This document shows, one piece after another, positions 19,220 to 27,429 of a stretch of DNA of 64,000 bases; positions within the stretch are counted from its first letter, which is position 1; every line of letters begins with the position of its first letter. The DNA comes from DATATV01 sp036268615 (lineage in GTDB: Bacteria > Actinomycetota > Actinomycetes > Mycobacteriales > Pseudonocardiaceae). The DNA lies in NCBI GenBank assembly GCA_036268615.1, contig DATATV010000028.1, positions 1-64,000 of the forward strand, in the 5' to 3' direction. Below the pieces are notes generated by a model. The model was not told where the DNA came from, searched no databases, and saw only the letters and a program-made list of their open reading frames with translations. Position numbers and translations under genes: made by a program.

Positions 19220-20953
19220 TCAACCCGGATAGAACGCGATCGCGTCGGGGCTTTGCGAGTGCGCTTGCGGCTGCCAGACCTCGGTGATGTCCGAGGTCTG
19301 CCACAGGCCGGTCGCGTCCGCGACGATCACCGGCCGGTTTGGCGCGCCGGTCACCGAGGTCACCGGAGCCGTCAGGTTCGCGGGCGCGTACTGCTCCAGC
19401 TTGAAACCGTCCACGCTGACCCTGGCGACCGGCATCCGCGGCTGGCTCGTGCCCACGACGAGGTCGTCGTTCTGGTCCAGCCAGTCGACGCTGGTCGCGC
19501 TCGTGATCGCGTCCGCCTGGAGCTCGCTCACCTGCTTGATCGCCACCGAGCCCTGCTCGGACGTGACCACCGCACCGACATACAGGTGGCCGCCGGCGAT
19601 GACCGCGACCCTCGTTCCGTCGCGGGACAGCCGCAGGTCGGTGATCGGGCCGTCGCCGGCCAGCTCCGACGAGTCCACCGGTGTCGCCTGCCAGCCGGCC
19701 AAGGTGGTGTCCACGCGCACCACCTGCTGCTGGTCGGTGACCGTCCACACCTCCCGGCTCGGGTCACCGGTGGCGTCGGCCGGCGCCCACGTCGGCCTCG
19801 TCATCGTGTGCGCGGAGAGGTCCACGCCGTCGGCCGCGCTGCCGAACTTGCCGACGCGCAGCTCGACCGAGCCGTCGGCGCGTTGGGCGACCACCGCCAA
19901 CTCGGTGCCGTCGACCGACTGGGCGGCGGTCACCGCGTCGTAGCTGCCGGTGCCGGCGGGGCCGGAGATCGGACTGCCGTCTTTCAGCGAGAACACTCGG
20001 CCGCGCGCGACCTCCAAGCCAGGAAGGTTCGCGCTCGGCGACGGTACCGAGGAGACCGCCAGTTCGGAGTAGCGCCAGTCCAGGTGTCCGGGGACGAGCG
20101 CGACACCCTCGTCCTGGATGCGCACCACGCCGTCCGTGATCGCGTGCAGCGACGACACGATCTGGGCGACGATCAGCATCTTCGTATGGTTGGGCTCTTC
20201 GGAGGGCAGATTCTCCAGGTTGACCACGATCGCGCCGTCGTCGGCTTCGGTCACGTTCGTCTTCGGCATCACCCCGCCGGGGATCGCCGACTGCAACGCG
20301 CTCTGCACCGCCGAGGACGGGCCGTCCAGCAGAAGGTCGACGATCCGGGCCGGCATACCGCTGGCCGGATCGTTGGTCGCCCAGCGCAGGTCGGGCACGA
20401 GCTCGCTGAAGCCCGGGTCGAAGAAGTAGACCGGCACCGGGCGGTAGTACTGCTGGAACATCGTGATCGGCACGACCACGCCGTCCGGCGAGTAGGAGAT
20501 CCGCCACTGGCCGTCGGACTGCTGGTTCACCCGCAGGGTGCGCTCGATCGGCGTCGAGTCCGCCTGGAACGCGTTGTTGCCGTCGAGCACGCCGAGTTCC
20601 TGGGCGCGCAGGGTCACCGTTTCCTGCTTGTTGTCCTTGGTGAACTCGCCGATCGTGGAGAAGTTGTCCGCGATGACGGTGATCGAGCCGCGGTAGTTCC
20701 AGGTGGACCGCGCCGACCCGGTCAGGTATGCCTGCGCGGCAGCATAGAAGTTGGACGAGTCGGCGCTGCTGTTGACGAACCCGCGCACGATGTCCGGTGC
20801 GGACAAACCCGCCGGCGGCTGGGCCACGCTCACCTGGCTGTCCTGGCCGCTGCCGATGTTCGCCGGCTGCGGCAACGTCTCGGTCGGGATCGCCGAACAG
20901 CCGGCGAGCACGGCGACGAACGCCAGCAGGGCCAGGGCAAGCCGCAGTCTCAC
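19220..20953 (-). CDS. lpqB: Lipoprotein LpqB (MtrAB-associated)
   Basis: This 577-residue lipoprotein begins MRLRLALALLAFVAVLAGC, with lipobox LAGC and the lipidated Cys at residue 19. An N-terminal LpqB-type domain, a GerMN domain (around ARIVDLLLDGPSSAVQSALQSAIPGG) and a C-terminal beta-propeller-like region follow. In mycobacteria LpqB binds the extracellular sensor part of MtrB and modulates MtrA phosphorylation, affecting cell-wall homeostasis. Its ATG overlaps the mtrB TGA (ATGA), so it is translationally coupled. The usual next gene, comF, is separated here by two broken genes. Confidence 0.95.
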   Translation of the reverse strand: MRLRLALALLAFVAVLAGCSAIPTETLPQPANIGSGQDSQVSVAQPPAGLSAPDIVRGFVNSSADSSNFYAAAQAYLTGSARSTWNYRGSITVIADNFSTIGEFTKDNKQETVTLRAQELGVLDGNNAFQADSTPIERTLRVNQQSDGQWRISYSPDGVVVPITMFQQYYRPVPVYFFDPGFSELVPDLRWATNDPASGMPARIVDLLLDGPSSAVQSALQSAIPGGVMPKTNVTEADDGAIVVNLENLPSEEPNHTKMLIVAQIVSSLHAITDGVVRIQDEGVALVPGHLDWRYSELAVSSVPSPSANLPGLEVARGRVFSLKDGSPISGPAGTGSYDAVTAAQSVDGTELAVVAQRADGSVELRVGKFGSAADGVDLSAHTMTRPTWAPADATGDPSREVWTVTDQQQVVRVDTTLAGWQATPVDSSELAGDGPITDLRLSRDGTRVAVIAGGHLYVGAVVTSEQGSVAIKQVSELQADAITSATSVDWLDQNDDLVVGTSQPRMPVARVSVDGFKLEQYAPANLTAPVTSVTGAPNRPVIVADATGLWQTSDITEVWQPQAHSQSPDAIAFYPG

Positions 20954-23223
20954 GCCCGCTCCCTGCTGCTGCCGACACTGATCTGCGAGCCCGACGGCAG
21001 ACTCTCAGCGGCCTGAGCCGGCGGCGAGTCCGAGTGGGGGGCCTGCGTGTTCTGGGGGGACTCGGCCGTCTGGGTTGCCGACGGGTCGTCACCGGGTTCC
21101 GCTGCGGGCGGGGCCTCCGGTGCCGGCGGGGTCGATGCGGCGGCGGGCGGCGGCGACGCAGCCGTCAGCGGGCCAGCCGTCAGTGGAGCGGCGTTCAGCG
21201 GAGCGGCCGGGTTCGACAGGGCCGCAGGATTCGAGAGCGCGGCCGGGTTCGACACGGGCGTCGAGTTCGACAGGGTGGCCGACGGCGTGGCAGCCGAGAG
21301 CGGGCCGCTCGACGGCGGACTGACCGACGGCGGACTGACCGACGACTGGCTGAGCGACGACGGACCGGGCGGCGGGCTGAGCGACGACGGACCGGGCGGC
21401 GGGCCAGGTGGCGGGCTGAGCGACGGCGAGCCAGGTGGCGGGCTGAGCGGCTGCGGGGCCGGCGGGGCCGGCGACGAAGTAAGCGGGGTCAATGGGCTTG
21501 GCGAGAGTGTGTACGTCGGAGCGGACTCGGCCGGCTCGGTGAGGATCTCGGCGCCGGTGACCGTCGCGATCACACCCATGCCGGTGCCGACCTCGGTGAC
21601 CACCTCGGCGGTCGGGTCGACCCCGTCGGGGGGCAGCGCGAGCGGGCTCTCGATCAGTTCGGTGTCCGGGTCGCGCGGCAGCGTCAGCCGGAAGCACGCG
21701 CCGTGGCCCAGTTCCGACCATGCCTCCAGCCAGCCGCCGTGCAGGCGGGCGTCCTCAAGGCTGATCGCCAGGCCGAGGCCGGTGCCGCCGGTACGTCGGT
21801 TGCGGGACGGGTCCGCTCGCCAGAACCGGTTGAACACCAGTTCTTCCTCGCCCGCCCGCAGCCCGACGCCGTAGTCACGCACGGCGAAGGCGATCGCGTT
21901 GTCGTTGGCGGCGACGCTCACCCGCACCGGCAGGCCCTCGCCGTGGTCGATCGCGTTGGCCAGCAGGTTGCGCAGAATCCGCTCCACCCGCCGGGAGTCG
22001 ACCTCGGCGGTGGTCTCGCCCTCCGGCATGTCCAGCTGGATCTCGGTGGTCGACGTACCGATGATGCCGCGCACCGACGACACCGCGCTGCGGGCCAGCC
22101 CGCGCACGTCGACGAACTCCGGGGACAGCTCCTCCACGCCCGCGTCCAGCCTGCTGATCTCCAGCAGGTCGCCCAGCAGTGCCTCGAACCGGTCCAGTTC
22201 GTCGACCATCAGTTCGGTCGACCGCGCCAGACCACTCGGGAACTGCTCCCGGGACGCGTGCAGCACGTCGGCGGCCATCCGGACCGTGGTCAGCGGGGTG
22301 CGCAGCTCGTGCGACACGTCCGAGGTGAACCGGCGCTGAAGCTGGCCGAACTCCTCCAGCTGACGAATCTGTGCCTGGATACTCTCGGCCATCTGGTTGT
22401 AGGACTCGGCGAGCCGGGCCACGTCGTCCTCACCGACCACCCGGACGCGCTCGTCGAGGTGGCCGTCGGCGAACCGCTCGGCGATCTCGGCCGCCTTGCG
22501 CACCGGTCGGACCACCTGGCGCACCACCAGGTTGGTGATGCTGGCCAGCAACAACACCAGCACGATGCCGCCGGCCACCAGCGTGCCCTGTACGACACCG
22601 ATGATGTGTTGCTCGGAACTGAGCGGGAACAGCAGATACAGCTGCATGGGTTGGGTCGCACCGGTCACCGGCACACCGACCACCAGGAAGGTGACCGCGC
22701 CGCTGGCTCTGGGCACGGTGGCGATCTGCGACTCCGCGCCCTGGCCGCCCTGCACCAGTTGGCGCAGCTGGTTGGGTACGTCGGTGAACGGCCCGGCGTA
22801 GACATCCTGGCTGCCGTCGGCGAGCACCGCCTCGAACGTGCCGGCCGACGCGCTACTCGCCTGCTGCGGTGCCGTGCTGGACGTCTCCAGACTGCTCAGC
22901 GCGGTGTACAGCCGCGACTCCAGGTCGTCCGAGCCGGGGTTCACCCCGCGCAGCTGTGCGTCAGCGGTCCGCTGCGCGGTGGTGACCTGCTCGAACGCGG
23001 CCTGCTGCTTGGCCGACAGCAGCCGCTCGGTGATCTCGTTCTGCAGCACCATGCCCAGCACGAACACCACGGCCGAGCAGAGCGCGAGGGTGCTGACCAC
23101 CACCCGCACCTGCAACGAGCTGCGCCAGAGCTTGCCGGAGACGATCCACCGGTGCCTGGCCAGCGCGACCAGCCGCCGGCAGAGTCGGACCACCCAGCGC
23201 ACCACCCGGCCGACCAGGTTCAC
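20950..23223 (-). CDS. mtrB: Sensor histidine kinase MtrB with an extended C-terminal tail
   Basis: This membrane kinase has two transmembrane segments (about residues 40-60 and 205-225) flanking an extracellular sensor. HAMP (RQVVRPVRKAAEIAERF...), HisKA with phospho-acceptor H305 in SDVSHELRTP, and an HATPase domain (NAIDHGEG, DYGVGL, GTGLGLAI) follow. With MtrA it controls cell-wall and division genes. The product is 757 residues against about 567 in M. tuberculosis. The extra 190 or so residues are a Pro/Ser/Ala-rich tail with repeats (SPPPGP, ALSNPAA). mtrA ends 25 bp upstream and lpqB overlaps downstream. Confidence 0.96.
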   Translation of the reverse strand: MNLVGRVVRWVVRLCRRLVALARHRWIVSGKLWRSSLQVRVVVSTLALCSAVVFVLGMVLQNEITERLLSAKQQAAFEQVTTAQRTADAQLRGVNPGSDDLESRLYTALSSLETSSTAPQQASSASAGTFEAVLADGSQDVYAGPFTDVPNQLRQLVQGGQGAESQIATVPRASGAVTFLVVGVPVTGATQPMQLYLLFPLSSEQHIIGVVQGTLVAGGIVLVLLLASITNLVVRQVVRPVRKAAEIAERFADGHLDERVRVVGEDDVARLAESYNQMAESIQAQIRQLEEFGQLQRRFTSDVSHELRTPLTTVRMAADVLHASREQFPSGLARSTELMVDELDRFEALLGDLLEISRLDAGVEELSPEFVDVRGLARSAVSSVRGIIGTSTTEIQLDMPEGETTAEVDSRRVERILRNLLANAIDHGEGLPVRVSVAANDNAIAFAVRDYGVGLRAGEEELVFNRFWRADPSRNRRTGGTGLGLAISLEDARLHGGWLEAWSELGHGACFRLTLPRDPDTELIESPLALPPDGVDPTAEVVTEVGTGMGVIATVTGAEILTEPAESAPTYTLSPSPLTPLTSSPAPPAPQPLSPPPGSPSLSPPPGPPPGPSSLSPPPGPSSLSQSSVSPPSVSPPSSGPLSAATPSATLSNSTPVSNPAALSNPAALSNPAAPLNAAPLTAGPLTAASPPPAAASTPPAPEAPPAAEPGDDPSATQTAESPQNTQAPHSDSPPAQAAESLPSGSQISVGSSRERA

Positions 23224-23248
23224 CTTGACCGTCTCCTGTGGACGGTGA

Positions 23249-23926
23249 TCACGGGGGGCCTGCCTTGTAACCGACGCCGCGGACGGTCAGCACGACCTCC
23301 GGGTGCTCCGGGTCGCGCTCGACCTTGGAGCGCAGCCGCTGGACGTGCACGTTCACCAGCCGGGTGTCCGCCGCGTGCCGGTAGCCCCAGACCTGCTCCA
23401 GCAGCACCTCGCGGGTGAACACCTGGCGCGGCTTGCGGGCCAGTGCGACCAGCAGGTCGAACTCCAGCGGGGTGAGCTGGATGGCGTGGCCCTCGCGCAG
23501 CACCTCGTGCCCGGGCACGTCGATGGACAGGTCGCCGATGGTCAGCGACTCGGCCGGCTCGTTCTCGGTGCGCCGCAGGCGGGCCCGGATGCGGGCCACC
23601 AGCTCCTTGGGTTTGAACGGTTTGACCACGTAGTCGTCCGCGCCCGACTCAAGGCCGAGCACGATGTCCACGGTGTCGGTCTTGGCGGTGAGCATCACCA
23701 CCGGGACCCCGGACTCGCCCCTGATCGCCTTGCAGACATCGATGCCGTTCATCCCGGGCAGCATCAGGTCCAACAGCACCAGGTCGGGCTTGAACTCGCG
23801 GAGCGCGGGAAGCGCACGTGCGCCATCACCAACAACGGCGGTGTCGAACCCCTCGCCCCGCAGCACGATCGTCAACATCTCTGCCAGTGCGGGATCGTCG
23901 TCAACCACCAGCACGCGTGCCTTCAT
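23249..23926 (-). CDS. mtrA: Response regulator MtrA
   Basis: This is an OmpR/PhoB-class regulator, the partner of MtrB. The 225-residue protein has a receiver domain with acidic pocket VVDDD, phospho-acceptor D53 in LLDLMLPG, switch Thr in MLTAKTDT and Lys in VVKPFKPKEL. A winged-helix DNA-binding domain (LTPLEFDLLVALARKPRQVFTREVLLEQVWGYRH... VRGVGYKAGPP) follows and is nearly identical to mycobacterial MtrA. I take the ATG at 23926 (MKARVLVVDDD); an ATG at 23935 is also possible. Overlapping open frames further upstream are tmk shadow. Confidence 0.97.
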   Translation of the reverse strand: MKARVLVVDDDPALAEMLTIVLRGEGFDTAVVGDGARALPALREFKPDLVLLDLMLPGMNGIDVCKAIRGESGVPVVMLTAKTDTVDIVLGLESGADDYVVKPFKPKELVARIRARLRRTENEPAESLTIGDLSIDVPGHEVLREGHAIQLTPLEFDLLVALARKPRQVFTREVLLEQVWGYRHAADTRLVNVHVQRLRSKVERDPEHPEVVLTVRGVGYKAGPP

Positions 23927-24060
23927 GGGCAACATCGTCGCACTGTGGGTCGGCGCGGTGCGCGGCACCTGGTTGGTTTCGACCGATAAGCCCTGCCCCA
24001 TTCCGCAGATTGTGCACATTCCGGGCGCTGACGGCCAGCAACATCCACTTCCGGCGCAGG

Positions 24061-24714
24061 TCAGGCCAGCAGTGCCGCCGCCAACCGGTCCGGGTCGAGG
24101 CCCGCGGCACCTTCGAGCACCTGCCACGGCGCCAGCCAGTCGATGCCGGCAAGTCCGTCGTACACCCGCGCGCAGCGCTCCTGCAAGCCGTCGTCGGCCT
24201 CGAACCGGTCGCGGGTGCGGTCGGCCTCGGTGCTCTCGCGGTGGGCGGCGCGCAGCGCGGCCACCTGGACCGGCACCCGCAGCAGCAGGTGCGCGTCGGG
24301 CACCGGCAGGTCGAACCGGTCGATCTCCAGGGCGCGCACCCACGCGACGAACTCGCCGTGCGCGTCCTGGCGCAGCCGGGCCGCGCCGTAGGCGGCGTTG
24401 GAGGCGACATACCGGTCCAGCAGCACGATGTCGTGGCCGGCCAGTGCGGCGCGGATCTCCTCCCGCGCGCCCAGCCGGTCCAACGCGAACAGCACGGCCA
24501 TGCCGTGCACCGAGTCGGCCAGATCCCCCATCCCGCCGTGCAGCGCGTCCCGAACCAGGTCGGCCGGGGTGCTGCGGTCGTAGCGGGGGAAGTCGAGTCC
24601 GGTCACGGTGGCACCCTGCCCGGTCAACACGGAGGTCAACTTGTCGGTCAGGGTGCGCTTGCCGGCACCGTCCAGACCTTCCACCACCACGAGCTTGCCC
24701 ACCATGCCGGTCAT
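24061..24714 (-). CDS. tmk: Thymidylate kinase
   Basis: The enzyme phosphorylates dTMP to dTDP for DNA synthesis. The 217-residue protein has P-loop GLDGAGKRT near the N-terminus, the substrate-binding DFPRYD segment, the DRY motif in LLDRYVASNAAYGAARL, and an Arg-containing LID-like region. It is the actinobacterial type (Rv3247c-like), with GKRT instead of the usual GKST/GKTT P-loop. An ATG at 24705 is an alternative start. It lies between mtrA and the Ser/Thr-rich protein, the same order as in mycobacteria except for the extra gene. Confidence 0.93.
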   Translation of the reverse strand: MTGMVGKLVVVEGLDGAGKRTLTDKLTSVLTGQGATVTGLDFPRYDRSTPADLVRDALHGGMGDLADSVHGMAVLFALDRLGAREEIRAALAGHDIVLLDRYVASNAAYGAARLRQDAHGEFVAWVRALEIDRFDLPVPDAHLLLRVPVQVAALRAAHRESTEADRTRDRFEADDGLQERCARVYDGLAGIDWLAPWQVLEGAAGLDPDRLAAALLA

Positions 24715-24766
24715 CTAACCCGGCACCGGTCGGCCCACGGCGGGATGGGCGCGGTTACCGGGCCGG

Positions 24767-25534
24767 TCAGCCGCCGAACCAGCTGAACACCGGTGCGGTC
24801 ACGTCGCCGAGTACGCCGGTGACCGTGCCGACCACGCCGCCGGACGAGGAGGTCGTGGTGGGCGGGGTGGTCGACGACGAACCGCCGGAACTGCTCGTGG
24901 TGGTCGGCGCCGTGCTGCCGGTCGACGTGGACGGCGTCGAGGTCGGCGTGTGGTTGGCCGTGGTGGTCGTCGTCGAGGTGGACGCGCCGGTGTCGGTCGA
25001 CCCGGTGGACGAACTCTGCGTCGAGGACTGAGTCGTCGACGGGGCGGTCGTGCCGGTCGAGGTGGCCGTGCCGGAGTCGGTCGCGGCGGGGTCCGGGGTC
25101 GTCGCCGGCGCGGCGGGCGCGAGGTGCTTGGCCCGGTCGGCGGTCGACTGGCTGGTGGTCGCGCCCGGCGAACCGGGCAGGGTCAGCGTGTGCGTGGTGG
25201 CCTGGGTGCTCGGCTGGGCGCTGGTGCCCGGCGCGCTCGACGTGACCGTGCCATCGGCGGCGAGCACGTCGCCGCTGCCCGAGCCCGCGGCCACGTTGCC
25301 GGTGGTGGCGTCCCCGTGGTGCAGCAGCAGGCTTCCGACGGCCGCGCTGAACACCATCACGGCGCCCGCGGCGACCCCGGTCAGGGTGCGTCGGGTCATG
25401 CCTTGCTGGGTGGGGGTGTCGTGGCCCTCGCGCTTGAGGAGCTGCGCGACCGAGATCGGCCGCTGCACGGCCCGGTGGACGTCCGTGGGGGCGTCTGCCT
25501 GGTCGAACCAGTCACCGTGAGTGTCGGGACTCAC
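24767..25534 (-). CDS. Ser/Thr-rich single-pass membrane protein of unknown function
   Basis: I do not recognise this gene. The 255-residue product has a short cytoplasmic N-terminus (VSPDTHGDWFDQADAPTD..., RPISVAQLLKREGHD), one transmembrane helix (about residues 52-72, VAAGAVMVFSAAVGSLLL) and an extracellular tail made almost wholly of Thr, Ser, Ala, Pro and Gly. The tail ends in GVVGTVTGVLGDVTAPVFSWFGG. The tail looks like an O-mannosylated or wall-spanning stalk (inference). I chose the GTG at 25534 because GGAGGT precedes it by about 9 bases; the upstream ATG at 25591 has no comparable site. Confidence 0.75.
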   Translation of the reverse strand: MSPDTHGDWFDQADAPTDVHRAVQRPISVAQLLKREGHDTPTQQGMTRRTLTGVAAGAVMVFSAAVGSLLLHHGDATTGNVAAGSGSGDVLAADGTVTSSAPGTSAQPSTQATTHTLTLPGSPGATTSQSTADRAKHLAPAAPATTPDPAATDSGTATSTGTTAPSTTQSSTQSSSTGSTDTGASTSTTTTTANHTPTSTPSTSTGSTAPTTTSSSGGSSSTTPPTTTSSSGGVVGTVTGVLGDVTAPVFSWFGG

Positions 25535-25634
25535 CTGTAGTACCTCCGTCCGGTGGGTGTCACCACACCGAATTAACGTTCTGGAAGACAAGTGCTACTC
25601 AGCGTCGTGTTTATAGCACCGTTATCAGGCTCCC

Positions 25635-25650
25635 GTCACCCACTTGTGAC
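25635..25650. promoter_or_regulatory. GTCAC-N6-GTGAC dyad upstream of the Ser/Thr-rich protein
   Basis: GTCAC (25635-25639) and GTGAC (25646-25650) form a short perfect dyad about 100 bp upstream of the GTG at 25534. The shape resembles the paired GTnAC elements reported for MtrA. Since mtrA is nearby, MtrA control is a reasonable but weak guess. Confidence 0.25.
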
Positions 25651-25707
25651 CATTTCTCTCGGCCGATTGAGTGACGAAACAGCAGAACGCCTGGTCAGGG
25701 CATCGAG

Positions 25708-25739
25708 TACCGGCCAGTACTGATCAGTACTGGCCGGTA
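25708..25739. terminator. Perfect 32-bp palindrome downstream of ahcY
   Basis: Every base of 25708-25723 is mirrored by 25724-25739 (half-site TACCGGCCAGTACTGA). As RNA it forms a stem of about 14 bp with a tiny loop, 23 bp past the ahcY stop, so a terminator is the simplest reading. A second inverted repeat, CGGTAC/GTACCG (25753-25770), spans the ahcY stop itself. There is no T-tract. A dimeric-protein binding site is the alternative. Confidence 0.55.
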
Positions 25740-25761
25740 GGCACGATGGCGTCGGTACGGC

Positions 25762-27246
<1,485 letters not shown>

Positions 27247-27429
27247 GGCGCTTGTCCTCCAGCTATTTCGGGTACAGCCAACCCTACCGGCCAGCTCAGA
27301 TCCGTTTGTCGCACTCCCGAAGGTCCCCCAAGAAGACTCGGTCCCCGTGTACTCCCCGGCCGGGTCGCCCCTCATGTCCATCGATCAGCTCGGCAGCATC
27401 GCGGGTGCGCGCCACAGTCAGGAGGAATC

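Noticed and set aside
20797..23418. 873-codon open frame opposite mtrB
   Set aside because: It is an antisense shadow with Arg/Gly/His-rich filler sequence; mtrB, lpqB and mtrA on the other strand explain the region.
27247..27429. SAM/SAH riboswitch upstream of ahcY
   Set aside because: I looked for a conserved riboswitch fold in the leader but saw no recognisable core motif; a covariance-model search would be needed to decide.
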